DNA from: Streptomyces nymphaeiformis
GTDB taxonomy: Bacteria > Actinomycetota > Actinomycetes > Streptomycetales > Streptomycetaceae
Assembly (NCBI RefSeq): GCF_014203895.1
Contig: NZ_JACHJY010000001.1
Location: 1,240,001 to 1,304,000 of the forward strand
Reading direction: 5' to 3'
Length of the DNA: 64,000 nt
Shown: piece by piece, positions 1 through 7,837 of the stretch
Layout: each line of letters opens with the position of its first letter
Numbering within the stretch: the stretch's first letter is position 1
Notes under the pieces: model-generated
Database searches by the model: none
What the model saw: the letters and a program-made list of their open reading frames with translations, nothing else
Told to the model about the DNA's origin: nothing
Made by a program: the position numbers and the translations under genes

Positions 1-497
1 TCCACCGAGACGCCGAAGTCGGTCGCGATGCCGGCGAGCCCGTTCGCGTACCCCTGGCCGACCGCGCGGGCCTTCCACGCGCCGTTCCGCAGGTAGATCT
101 CGACGACCACGAGCGCCGTCTCCGTGGCCAGCTGCGGCGGCGTGAACGTGGCGATCACGGAGCCGTCGTCCGCGTTCCGGATCGTGGCCGTCGGCTCGAT
201 GCCCTGGAAGGTCTGGCCGGCGGCGTCCGGGCTCGCCGTGACGACGATCCGCTCGATGCCGGCGGGGAGGGCGCCGGTGTCCACCAGGATCGCGTCGGGC
301 GCGGCCCCGCCGCCGGAGCGGTAGGTGACACCGGGCCCGGCCGGCTGGTTGTAGAAGATGAAGTCGTCGTCCGAGCGCACCTTGCCGTTGGCGCCGAGCA
401 GCAGGCCCGAGACGTCGAGCCGCACGGGGGCGGCCACGTCCACCGCCACGCGCGCGGCGGTGAGAGGGATGTTCGAGCCGGGGGTCATAGCGGTCAT
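1..497 (-). CDS. terD: TerD family tellurium-resistance/stress protein (partial)
   Basis: About 165 residues are visible, and the C-terminus is cut off by the window edge (the family is usually near 190 residues). The reverse-strand reading starts MTAMTPGSNIPLTAARVAVD and continues with LDVSGLLLGANGKVRSDDDF, the typical TerD beta-sandwich with acidic calcium-binding loops. The later AGIERIVVTASPD and LVVVEIYLRNGAWKARAVGQ segments also match the family. TerD proteins bind calcium and are linked to tellurite and oxidative stress tolerance and, in Streptomyces, to morphology. A second in-frame ATG at 488 is possible, and neither start has a strong ribosome binding site. The next gene is divergent. 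Confidence 0.93.
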   Translation of the reverse strand, partial: MTAMTPGSNIPLTAARVAVDVAAPVRLDVSGLLLGANGKVRSDDDFIFYNQPAGPGVTYRSGGGAAPDAILVDTGALPAGIERIVVTASPDAAGQTFQGIEPTATIRNADDGSVIATFTPPQLATETALVVVEIYLRNGAWKARAVGQGYANGLAGIATDFGVSV

Positions 498-593
498 GCC
501 AGGGGTAACGATCAGGCCCCCTTTGCCGTTCCCTTACCGACGACCGGTTCGGCCACCCCGGTGACGGGGGCCATTCCCGGTCAGATCCGCCAT

Positions 594-605
594 AAGAATA
601 TTCTT
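594..605. promoter_or_regulatory. 12-bp perfect palindrome and -10-like element before AraC gene
   Basis: AAGAATATTCTT is a perfect palindrome ending 7 bases before the ATG at 613. It contains TATTCT, which is placed like a -10 box so that transcription would begin at or next to the ATG and give a leaderless mRNA. No Shine-Dalgarno sequence is visible before this ATG. The palindrome could be an autoregulatory site for the AraC-type protein, but this is inference. Confidence 0.4.
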
Positions 606-612
606 TCGACCC

Positions 613-1617
613 ATGGGAGAAGCGGGGGCCGCGGGCGGCGCGGGGACATCGGGCGGGAGCTCGTTCCGGACGGAGGACGTGGACGAGGCCCGCGAGGAGC
701 TCGACGCGCGGTACTACGCGAACCGCATGGCCGTCGTCGACGGGGAGCGGCGCCCCTTCGCGGCCCGCTTCGACACCGTGGCGCTCGGGCCGCTGGTCAT
801 CGGCGACCTCAGCTGCGGCGCCGACGTGCGGATGAGCTTCGGCGAGCTCGGCGCGTACCACCTCAACGCACCCATGAGCGGAACGATGGAAATGCGCCAG
901 GGCGGCAGCTCCCGGATCGTCGCCACGCCCGCCGAGGCGCTGCTCCTCGACCCGGCCGGCGACACCTTCCTCGACCGCTGGAGCGGGGACTGCCGGACCC
1001 TGTCCGTGAAGGTCGGCGCGGCCGAACTGCGCGACCGCCTCGAACAGCTGATGGGCCGTCCCCCGCGCGGCCCGCTCGTCTTCGCGCCCCGCCTGGACAT
1101 CACGCGCGGCCCCGGCCTGAGCTGGGTGCGCTTCGCCCGTCAGGTCGCCGCCGAGGCGCTCGCCGGGGAGGGCCTCGCCACGCACGAGCTGGTCGCGAGG
1201 CCCCTCCAGGAGGCCCTGCTCAACGGGCTGCTCCTGGCCGCCGAGCACCCCTGGCGCGAGGCGCTCGCCCACCCGGGGGAACCGCGGCGCCCGGCCCCCG
1301 TCAAACGCGCCATGGACGCGGTGCGGGAGCGACCCGAGCACCCGTTCACGACCACCGAACTCGCGACCCTGGCCCGGGTGAGCGTGCGCCGCCTCCAGGA
1401 GTCCTTCCGCGAGTACGTGGGGATGTCACCGATGGCGTACGTGCGCGAGGTCCGGCTCGACCGGGTCCGCGAGGAGCTGCGGGCGGCCGCGCCGGACGAG
1501 GTGAGCGTGAGCGAGGTGGCCTGGCGCTGGGGCTTCGCCCACCAGGGCCGGTTCGCGGCCCACTACCGGGAGCGGTTCGGCGAGCCGCCGTCCCGGACGC
1601 TGAGGGCGAGCGCCTGA
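613..1617 (+). CDS. AraC family transcriptional regulator (cupin-like N-domain)
   Basis: This 334-residue protein has a ligand-binding domain of the AraC-binding-like type (about residues 30-200). A C-terminal double helix-turn-helix (about 235-330) carries TTELATLARVSVRRLQESFR and VSEVAWRWGFAHQGRFAAHY, the two recognition-helix regions of the family. It is a DNA-binding activator or repressor with an unknown inducer. It stands alone: terD is divergent and the next gene converges after 313 bases. The ATG at 613 was chosen because the conserved region begins soon after it and a -10-like element sits just upstream (probable leaderless start). The stop region is echoed about 34 bases downstream (1637-1652). 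Confidence 0.9.
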   Translation: MGEAGAAGGAGTSGGSSFRTEDVDEAREELDARYYANRMAVVDGERRPFAARFDTVALGPLVIGDLSCGADVRMSFGELGAYHLNAPMSGTMEMRQGGSSRIVATPAEALLLDPAGDTFLDRWSGDCRTLSVKVGAAELRDRLEQLMGRPPRGPLVFAPRLDITRGPGLSWVRFARQVAAEALAGEGLATHELVARPLQEALLNGLLLAAEHPWREALAHPGEPRRPAPVKRAMDAVRERPEHPFTTTELATLARVSVRRLQESFREYVGMSPMAYVREVRLDRVREELRAAAPDEVSVSEVAWRWGFAHQGRFAAHYRERFGEPPSRTLRASA

Positions 1618-1930
1618 CGGGTCGCTGGGCGGCCGTAGGGCGGGCGCCTGACCGGGGTCGGGGGCGGGGCGCATGAGCGACCACAGGAAGCGGGCGCCCG
1701 ATCGGGAACGGAGCGCGAGCCCACCACCGGGAGGGGCGCACCGTGCGCTTCCGGGCCTGCATCGACCCGTCGCGCATTCCGGACAGGTGCCGCGTTCTGC
1801 GGCTCGCGATGATCTTCGGGCGGGCCTACGGTGAGCAGGTCCGGCGCGCAGTCCCGCGCCCGTGACCCGGGCCCCGGCCGGCTCCCCCGTATCAGTCCGG
1901 CCGGGTCCTGCGTACCTCCGTGCCCCGCGC
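1618..1930. other. Intergenic region with no gene
   Basis: I see no credible gene in these 313 bases between two convergent genes. Open frames here lack third-position bias in a consistent frame and overlap each other. A 16-base near copy (15 of 16) of the preceding gene's stop-codon region lies at 1637-1652. The rest is GC-rich sequence with no clear hairpin terminator. Confidence 0.6.
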
Positions 1931-2740
1931 TCAGTGCGGCCAGCGCGGCGCGTCCGCGCAGAACTGGCCGCCCACGTACAGGTCGTCGGGGCTGCCCTCG
2001 ACCAGGGGGCCCTGCTCGGCGAGGATCTTCTCCGCGTACGCCTCCGCGTCGTCCTCCGGCGCGTACCCGAGCGCCCGGGCCGCGGAGAGGTCCCACCACG
2101 CGCGCGTGTTGGCGGACGAGCCGTACACGACCGTGTGGGCCACGTCCTGCGCGGTGAGCGAGGCGTGCACGAGACGGGCGCAGTCGGCGGGGCTCAGCCA
2201 CGTCGAGAGCATCCGGGCCGAGGTGGGCTCCGGGGTGCAGGAGCCGATGCGCAGGGAGACGGTCTCGATCCCGTGCCGGTCCCAGTAGAGCTGGGCGAGG
2301 TCCTCGCCGAAGCACTTGGAGAGGCCGTAGAAGGTGTCGGGCCGGTGCGGGGTGCCGACCGGGACCGGCGGCTCGCCCTCGCGCGGGCGCCGGGTGAAGC
2401 CGACCGCGTGGTTGCTGGAGGCGAAGACCACGCGCCGGACGCCCTCCTCGCGGGCGGCCTCGTAGAGGTGGTGGGTGCCGGCGATGTTGACGGCCAGGAT
2501 CTTCTCGAAGTCGGCCTCCAGGGAGATGCCCGCCAGGTGCACGATCGCGTCGACGCCCCGGGCCGCCTCGCGCAGCGCCGCCCGGTCCGCGAGGTCGGCG
2601 CGGACCGCGTCGGGAGCGCCCGGCACGGGGTTGACGTCCAGGAGGCGGAGCTCGTGGCCGTACGGGGGCAGCAGCTCCCGCATCATCGTGCCGACGGCTC
2701 CGGCGGCGCCGGTGAGCAGGACGGTGCGGGGTGCGGTCAT
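1931..2740 (-). CDS. udh: NAD-dependent uronate dehydrogenase-like SDR epimerase
   Basis: This 269-residue extended SDR protein has an N-terminal Rossmann motif (TGAAGAVGTMM), the VDAIVHLAGIS strand, FASSNHAVGF and the catalytic YGLSK. The FASSNHAVGF and YGLSKCFGEDLAQLYWDRHG segments match bacterial uronate dehydrogenase, which oxidises galacturonate or glucuronate to the aldaric lactone with NAD+. The substrate assignment rests on that resemblance; another sugar-nucleotide or sugar oxidoreductase is possible. It lies 128 bases behind a GntR gene on the same strand but has its own promoter (2798-2827). A semialdehyde dehydrogenase that could finish such a pathway lies at 23.8 kb. Confidence 0.85.
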   Translation of the reverse strand: MTAPRTVLLTGAAGAVGTMMRELLPPYGHELRLLDVNPVPGAPDAVRADLADRAALREAARGVDAIVHLAGISLEADFEKILAVNIAGTHHLYEAAREEGVRRVVFASSNHAVGFTRRPREGEPPVPVGTPHRPDTFYGLSKCFGEDLAQLYWDRHGIETVSLRIGSCTPEPTSARMLSTWLSPADCARLVHASLTAQDVAHTVVYGSSANTRAWWDLSAARALGYAPEDDAEAYAEKILAEQGPLVEGSPDDLYVGGQFCADAPRWPH

Positions 2741-2797
2741 GGGGCGGGTCTCCTCTGTCGAGCGGCGTGCGCGGGGGCGCTGTTCACCCCCGTGGGC

Positions 2798-2838
2798 ACG
2801 CTAGGAAGGCGCCCGACGGAGCGTCAAGAACCTTGACG
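2798..2838 (-). promoter_or_regulatory. Promoter with overlapping inverted repeat upstream of uronate dehydrogenase gene
   Basis: On the minus strand TTGACG (2827-2822) and TAGCGT (2803-2798) are separated by 18 bases, a good housekeeping promoter about 50 bases before the ATG at 2740. The -35 box is half of a perfect dyad, CGTCAAG-AAC-CTTGACG at 2822-2838. That is the arrangement expected of a repressor site that blocks RNA polymerase. A further TTGACC lies at 2854-2859. Which regulator binds is unknown; the adjacent GntR protein is a candidate. Confidence 0.55.
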
Positions 2839-2868
2839 GAGGTGCGCAATCGCCTTGACCGGACCGGC

Positions 2869-3564
2869 CTAGGGAGCGTCCGGCAGCGCCGCGAGGAGGC
2901 GCTGGGCCGAGGCACGGGTGTCGGCGACGTGGGCGCGGGCCAGGGCCTCCGCACCGTCCTCGTCGCGGTCGCGGACCGCCTCGTACAGCCGCTCGTGCGC
3001 CCCGCACATCGGCTCGCCGTCCGCCTGCGCCGAGGTGAGCCGGAAGAGCCGGCGCAGCCGGGAGTCGAGCGGGGCCATCAGGTCCATCAGGAGCGGGTTC
3101 CCGGAGAGCTCGACGACGTGGCGGTGGAAGTCGGCGTTGAGCGAGACGGCCTCGCGCAGCCGCCCGGACTCCGCCGCCCTCCTCGCCCGCGCCAGGAGCC
3201 GCTCCAGGTCCCGCAGCTGCGCGGGGCTCGCGTGCCGGGCGGCGAGCCGCGCGGCCAGGCCCTCCAGGTTCTCCCGTACGTCGAAGAGGTGCTCGGCGTC
3301 CCGCGGGCCGAACTCCGCGACCACCGAACCCCGGCGCGGCTGCACCGAGAGGAAGCCCTCCGACTCCAGGCGCTGCATCGCCTCGCGCACCGGCACCCGG
3401 GAGACCCGCAGCTCGTCGGCTATCTCCCGCTCGACGAGCCGCAGCCCCGCCGGGTAGTCGCCCTCGATGATCCGCTCGCGCAGCTCCACGTACACCCGCT
3501 CCCGCAGGGACGGGTGGGTGTCCCCGATGGCGGTGCTGCGGGCGGCGGGACGGGGGGTGGTCAT
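2869..3564 (-). CDS. GntR family transcriptional regulator, FCD (FadR) subfamily
   Basis: This 231-residue protein has an N-terminal winged helix (about 20-85: LRERIIEGDYPAGLRLVERE, ELRVSRVPVREAMQRLESEG) followed by an all-helical FCD ligand domain (about 95-220). The FCD domain shows the metal-binding-type pattern NADFHRHVVE and GAHERLYEAV. Such proteins usually repress neighbouring catabolic genes and release DNA on binding an organic acid or similar ligand. It is divergent from an amidohydrolase-permease operon whose promoter spacer is filled by a dyad (3665-3683), so it most likely controls that operon. A related site lies before the second amidohydrolase at 7.8 kb. Confidence 0.92.
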   Translation of the reverse strand: MTTPRPAARSTAIGDTHPSLRERVYVELRERIIEGDYPAGLRLVEREIADELRVSRVPVREAMQRLESEGFLSVQPRRGSVVAEFGPRDAEHLFDVRENLEGLAARLAARHASPAQLRDLERLLARARRAAESGRLREAVSLNADFHRHVVELSGNPLLMDLMAPLDSRLRRLFRLTSAQADGEPMCGAHERLYEAVRDRDEDGAEALARAHVADTRASAQRLLAALPDAP

Positions 3565-3660
3565 CGGGAGGGCTCCAGTCGGGAGGTGCGGCGGAGACGG
3601 TGCTTCCCCGATCTTCGCAGACCGGTTCGGGAGGGGCTCGAAGTGAGGGCCCGCACACCA

Positions 3661-3690
3661 TTGCCTGGTATTCGGTATACCAGCTACGTT
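3661..3690 (+). promoter_or_regulatory. Promoter with GGTATACC-type operator (probable GntR site)
   Basis: TTGCCT (3661-3666) and TACGTT (3685-3690) are 18 bases apart and point at the amidohydrolase ATG at 3768. The spacer is occupied by CTGGTAT-N5-ATACCAG (3665-3683), a perfect 7-bp dyad that contains GGTATACC. FCD-type GntR regulators commonly bind short TGGTATACCA-like dyads (for example NanR binds GGTATA repeats). Placement between -35 and -10 implies repression. Confidence 0.6.
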
Positions 3691-3767
3691 GGCGCCGCGC
3701 CGCGATCACCAGGGGGATCCCGGCGTGCCCCCTGCGACTCGTACGTACCTTTCGCCAAGGAGACACC

Positions 3768-5039
3768 ATGAGCGAGGCCTCCGCCCCGCCCGGGCCCACC
3801 GCCCTCCTCGGGGCCGCCCTCCCCGACGGCCGCACCGCCGACGTCCACCTCGAGGACGGCCGGGTGAGCGCCGTCGAGCCGCACGTACCGGGCCGTCCGG
3901 CCCTGCCCGGCGCGCTCGACCTCGGCGGCGCGCTGCTGCTGCCCGCCCTCGTCGACGGCCACGCCCACCTCGACAAGACGCTCCTCGGCGCCCCCTGGCG
4001 CCCGCACCGGGCCACCGCCACCCTGCAGGAGCAGATCGAGTCCGAGCGCGAGTCCCGCCGCACCGAGGAGGTGCCCGTCGCCGAACGGGCCGCCGCGCTC
4101 GCCCGCCGCATGGTCTCCCTCGGCACCGGACACGTCCGCTCCCACGTCGACGTCGACCCCGACACCGGCCTCGACCACCTGCACGCCCTCCTCGGCGTCC
4201 GCGAGGAGTTCCGCGACCGGCTCGGCATCCAGCTCGTCGCCTTCCCGCAGTCCGGGGTCGTCGCCGCGCCCGGCGTCGCCGACCTCCTCGACGCGGCCCT
4301 CGCCGACGGCGCCGACCTCGTCGGCGGCCTCGACCCCGTCGGCTTCGACGGCGACGCGGCCGGCCAGCTCGACCTCGTCTTCGGCCTCGCCGAGCGCCAC
4401 GGCAAGGGCATCGACCTGCACCTCCACGACGGCGGCGAGACCGGCACCGCCCAGCTGCGGGACATCGCCGCCCGCACCGCCGCCCTCGGCCTCGGCGGCA
4501 AGGTCGCCGTCAGCCACGCCTACGCCCTCGGTGACGTCGACGACGGCGACCTCGACCGCACCGCCACCGCCCTCGCCGCCGCCGGCGTCGCGATCATGAC
4601 CAACGGCCCGAGCGGCCCCGTGCCGCCCGTCCTCCGGCTGCGCGAGCACGGCGTCCGGGTCTTCGCCGGCTCCGACAACATCCGCGACACCTGGTGGCCC
4701 TACGGCACCGCCGACATGCTCGAACGCGCCACGATCATCGGCCTCAGGACCGGTCTCATGACCGACCCCGAACTGTCCGTCGCCGCCTCCCTCGTCACCG
4801 GCGAGGCCGCCGCCGCGCTCGGCCTCGTCGACTACGGCCTCGCCCCCGGCGCCCGCGCCGACCTCGTCGCGGTCGCCGCCGGCTCCGTCGCGGAGGCCGT
4901 CGCCGCCCACCCCCGCCGGCTGCTCGTCCTGCACGCCGGGAAGGTCGTCGGTCCCTTCGCCGACGACGACTACCCGGCGCTCGTCCCGTCCGCGTCCGGC
5001 CCGTCCGCGCTCGTCCCGTCCGCCGGAGGAGCCGCGTGA
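3768..5039 (+). CDS. Cytosine deaminase-like amidohydrolase
   Basis: This 423-residue metal-dependent hydrolase of the amidohydrolase superfamily resembles the CodA/N-acyl-D-amino-acid deaminase group. Visible metal-site features are VDGHAHLDKT near the N-terminus, DLHLHDGGE, VSHAYALG and the terminal FAGSDNIRDTW (catalytic Asp). The substrate is unknown; hydrolysis or deamination of a cyclic amide or base is likely. ATG 3768 follows AAGGAG with good spacing. It overlaps the permease start by GTGA, so the two are translationally coupled and probably form an uptake-plus-hydrolysis unit. It is the paralogue of the minus-strand gene at 6551-7747. The C-terminal tail repeats VPSASGPSALVPSAG, low-complexity sequence. 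Confidence 0.88.
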   Translation: MSEASAPPGPTALLGAALPDGRTADVHLEDGRVSAVEPHVPGRPALPGALDLGGALLLPALVDGHAHLDKTLLGAPWRPHRATATLQEQIESERESRRTEEVPVAERAAALARRMVSLGTGHVRSHVDVDPDTGLDHLHALLGVREEFRDRLGIQLVAFPQSGVVAAPGVADLLDAALADGADLVGGLDPVGFDGDAAGQLDLVFGLAERHGKGIDLHLHDGGETGTAQLRDIAARTAALGLGGKVAVSHAYALGDVDDGDLDRTATALAAAGVAIMTNGPSGPVPPVLRLREHGVRVFAGSDNIRDTWWPYGTADMLERATIIGLRTGLMTDPELSVAASLVTGEAAAALGLVDYGLAPGARADLVAVAAGSVAEAVAAHPRRLLVLHAGKVVGPFADDDYPALVPSASGPSALVPSAGGAA

Positions 5040-6493
5040 ACACCGACACCGCATCCCGTACGGCTCCGAAGGCCCCGGAGACGGCGGGCCGTCTCGCCGC
5101 CGGCCGGATCGGCACCTTCGACCTCGTCTTCTTCGTCGTGGCCGCCGCCGCGCCGCTCACCGTCCTCGCCGGCGTCGCCCCCTTCGCCATCGGCATCGGC
5201 GGCCCCGGCGCCCCGCTCGCCTACCTCGTCTCCGGCGTCCTGCTCGCCCTCTTCGCCGCCGGGTTCACCGCGATGAGCCTGCACGTCCGCAACGCCGGCG
5301 CCTTCTACGCGTACGTCGCCCGCGGCCTCGGCGTCGGCACCGCCTACGTCGCCGTCGTCTCGTACAACCTCGTCACCCCCGGAGTCGCCGCCGCCTTCGG
5401 CTACTTCGCCGCCGGATCGGTCCGCGACGCCACCGGCGCCGACGTGCCCTGGTGGCTGCTCTCCGGACTCTGCGTCCTCGCCGTCGGCGTGCTCGGCTGG
5501 CTGAAGGTCACGCTCAGCGCCAAGGTCCTCGGCATCGCCCTCGTCCTGGAGGTCCTCTCGCTCGTCGTCATGGACGGCGGCATCCTCGGCGAGCGCGGCA
5601 CCGCCGCCCTCGACACCGCCTCCTTCGCCCCCTCCACCCTCGCCGCCGGCGGCGTCGCGGGCATGTTCGTCCTGGTCATCGGCGCCTTCACCGGCTTCGA
5701 GGCCACCGCGATCTTCGCCGAGGAGGTACGCGAACCCCGCAGGACCGTGCCCCGCGCCACCTTCATCGCGATCGGCTTCCTCGCCGTCTTCTACTCCCTC
5801 GGCTGCTGGCTGATCATGGGCGCGTTCGGCACCGACCGGGCCGTCGAGCTCGCCCGCACGGCCGACGGACCCGAACTCACCTTCAAGGCCGCCGAACTGT
5901 ACGCGGGGCCCTGGCTGGCGGACGCCATGCACGGCCTCATCATCGTCAGCGCCTTCGCCGCCACGCTCGCCTTCCACAACGCCGGAGCCCGCTACCTCTA
6001 CGCCCTCGGCCGCGAAGGCCTGCTGCCCCGCCGCCTCGGCGCGGTCTCCGGCAGGCACGGCTCGCCCGGCGGCGCCGTCGTCGCCCAGACCGGCTTCAAC
6101 CTGGCCGTCGTCGCCGTCGGGGCGCTCCTCGCCGCCGACCCGTACGGCGAGGTCTTCCTGTGGACCAACAGCGTCGGCGTCCTCGGCATCATGGGCATGC
6201 AGGCCCTCGCCGCGCTCGCCGTCTGGGCCTACTTCCGGCGCGACCGGATGGGCCTCTCGGCCGCCCGCGTCGTCTGGGCGCCGCTCGTCTCCTGCGCCGG
6301 CCTCGCCCTGCTGACCGTCCTGGCCGTGGTCCACTTCGACCTGCTCACCGGCCGCACCGGCGCCGTGAACACGGCCCTCCTGGTGCCGCTGCCGGTGGTC
6401 CTCGTGGCCGGCCTGCTCGTGGCCCGGCGCATCCGCCGCACGGACCCCGAGCGGTACGCCTCCCTCACGACGGTGGACGTGGAGCGGGACTGA
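5036..6493 (+). CDS. APC family amino acid/base permease
   Basis: This 485-residue integral membrane protein has about 12 hydrophobic segments. The first (FDLVFFVVAAAAPLTVLAGV) shows the APC-type broken helix 1 signature, and FTGFEATAIFAEEVREPRRTVP is the conserved loop after helix 6 in amino-acid permeases. It probably imports the substrate of the co-transcribed amidohydrolase. The GTG start at 5036 overlaps the preceding stop codon (GTGA) and is preceded by GGAGGA at 5025-5030. Transcription probably ends at the strong hairpin immediately after the stop codon. Confidence 0.9.
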   Translation: MNTDTASRTAPKAPETAGRLAAGRIGTFDLVFFVVAAAAPLTVLAGVAPFAIGIGGPGAPLAYLVSGVLLALFAAGFTAMSLHVRNAGAFYAYVARGLGVGTAYVAVVSYNLVTPGVAAAFGYFAAGSVRDATGADVPWWLLSGLCVLAVGVLGWLKVTLSAKVLGIALVLEVLSLVVMDGGILGERGTAALDTASFAPSTLAAGGVAGMFVLVIGAFTGFEATAIFAEEVREPRRTVPRATFIAIGFLAVFYSLGCWLIMGAFGTDRAVELARTADGPELTFKAAELYAGPWLADAMHGLIIVSAFAATLAFHNAGARYLYALGREGLLPRRLGAVSGRHGSPGGAVVAQTGFNLAVVAVGALLAADPYGEVFLWTNSVGVLGIMGMQALAALAVWAYFRRDRMGLSAARVVWAPLVSCAGLALLTVLAVVHFDLLTGRTGAVNTALLVPLPVVLVAGLLVARRIRRTDPERYASLTTVDVERD

Positions 6494-6502
6494 CCGGGTG
6501 CG

Positions 6503-6536
6503 CGTACGGGGCGGGGGCCGCCCCCCGCCCCGTACG
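6503..6536. terminator. Bidirectional hairpin terminator
   Basis: A perfect 15-bp stem (6503-6517 with 6522-6536) closes a 4-base loop between two convergent genes. There is no T-run, as usual in Streptomyces. It would serve both the permease operon and the convergent amidohydrolase. Confidence 0.7.
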
Positions 6537-6550
6537 CCCGGCCGTGCTGC

Positions 6551-7747
6551 TCAGACCAGGCGGCCGTCCCGGGCCACCACCCGGCCCGCGCGGACCACCA
6601 GGTCACGGCGCGGCACGTCCACCACCGCCTGCGGCAGGCACTCGCCGTCCATCAGCATGAAGTCGGCGGGCGAGCCCGGCCGGAGGTCCGCCTCCGGCAG
6701 GCCGAGCAGCTCCGCGCCCCCGTCGGCCGCGACCCGGAAGCAGGCCTCCAGCTCCTCGTCGAGCCGGGCGTCCAGGGCCCACGCGGCCAGCCAGGCGCGG
6801 TGCAGCATGTCCGCGTCGCCGAACGGGCTCCAGCTGTCCCGGACCCCGTCCGAGCCGAGACCGACCGTCACCCCGCGCTCCGCGAGCCGCGCGAACGGCA
6901 GGATCGTCGTCACGGACAGCGCGACCGTGGTGAGCGAGATCCCCGCCTCCGCGAGCAGGTCGGCCGTCTCGTCGAGCTCCCTGCCGGAGAGGGCGGCGAC
7001 CGCGAAGGCGTGCCCCACGTTCACCCGGCCCTGCAGGCCGAGGGCCCGGGTGCGGGCGGCGATGTCCCGCAGCGGCGCGAGGCCCTGCTCGCCCCGGTCG
7101 TGGAGGTGGATGTCGAGCCCGAGCCCGTGCTTCTCGGCCAGCCCGAAGACCGTGCTGAGCTGGTCGCCGTTGTCGCCCTCCCGACCGCCGTCCGCGTCGA
7201 AGCCCGCCGGGTCGATGCCGCCGATGTGCGTGACGAGCCCGCTCGCGGCCGCCTCCGCCAGGAGCTCGGCCACCCCCGGCGTCCGGACCACCCCGTGCTG
7301 CGGGAACGCGACCAGCTCGACGTCCACGATCCCGGCGAGCTTCCGGGCCGCCTCGGCGACCCCCTCGATGCCGGAGAGCCCGTAGGCCGGGGCCACGTCC
7401 GCGTGGGCGCGCATCGCCCGGGTGCCCCGGGCGGCGGCGTGCGACATGAGCCGCAGCGCCCGCTCGCCCACCGGGGTCGGCAGGGCGCGGGCCAGCTCCA
7501 CGTCACCGGCGACGTACTCGGCGATGCCGTGCGCGGGGCGGCGGCTGTGCCAGGGCTCGCCCCAGGAGGTCTTGTCGGGGTGGATGTGGGCGTCCACGAG
7601 GGTGGGGAGGGCCAGGCGGCCGGCGCCGTCGATCCGTTCCACCTCGGCGCCCGGGGGGATCTCCGCGACCAGTTCGCCGTCCACGGCGATCAGGTCGCGG
7701 GGCTGCTCCCCGAAGGGGCGGACGTTGTGGAAGACGGTGACGGTCAC
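6551..7747 (-). CDS. Cytosine deaminase-like amidohydrolase (second paralogue)
   Basis: This 398-residue protein is clearly homologous to the amidohydrolase at 3768-5039. It shares LVDAHIHPDKT, HADVAPAYGL, VELVAFPQHGV, GIDPAGFDAD, LDIHLHDRGEQG, VGHAFAV and VGLGSDGVRDSW. These retain the metal-binding His residues and the catalytic Asp of the superfamily. Substrate is unknown. The start is GTG 7747: AAGGAG lies 7 bases upstream (7755-7760), whereas longer upstream frames would run through the operator at 7788-7797. The protein seems to belong to the same regulon as its paralogue and the permease between them. Confidence 0.88.
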   Translation of the reverse strand: MTVTVFHNVRPFGEQPRDLIAVDGELVAEIPPGAEVERIDGAGRLALPTLVDAHIHPDKTSWGEPWHSRRPAHGIAEYVAGDVELARALPTPVGERALRLMSHAAARGTRAMRAHADVAPAYGLSGIEGVAEAARKLAGIVDVELVAFPQHGVVRTPGVAELLAEAAASGLVTHIGGIDPAGFDADGGREGDNGDQLSTVFGLAEKHGLGLDIHLHDRGEQGLAPLRDIAARTRALGLQGRVNVGHAFAVAALSGRELDETADLLAEAGISLTTVALSVTTILPFARLAERGVTVGLGSDGVRDSWSPFGDADMLHRAWLAAWALDARLDEELEACFRVAADGGAELLGLPEADLRPGSPADFMLMDGECLPQAVVDVPRRDLVVRAGRVVARDGRLV

Positions 7748-7787
7748 GGGGGCGCTCCTTGGGTGCGGGGTCAGCTGATGCCCCATT

Positions 7788-7797
7788 TGGTATACCA
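7788..7797. promoter_or_regulatory. TGGTATACCA palindrome upstream of second amidohydrolase
   Basis: This perfect 10-bp palindrome lies 41 bases upstream of the GTG start. Its GGTATACCA core is identical to part of the operator at 3665-3683. The shared core suggests that one GntR/FCD repressor controls both amidohydrolase transcription units. Confidence 0.55.
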
Positions 7798-7837
7798 CGG
7801 GTCCTGGGGGTGTACCCGTGGTGCGGGCCCACCATGC

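Noticed and set aside
358..564. 68-residue plus-strand frame opposite terD
   Set aside because: It is antisense to the clear TerD coding sequence and lacks any ribosome binding site or motif.
7748..7798. N-terminal extension of the second amidohydrolase to the ATG at 7798
   Set aside because: It would translate through the GGTATACC operator, and a GTG with an ideal ribosome binding site lies downstream at 7747.
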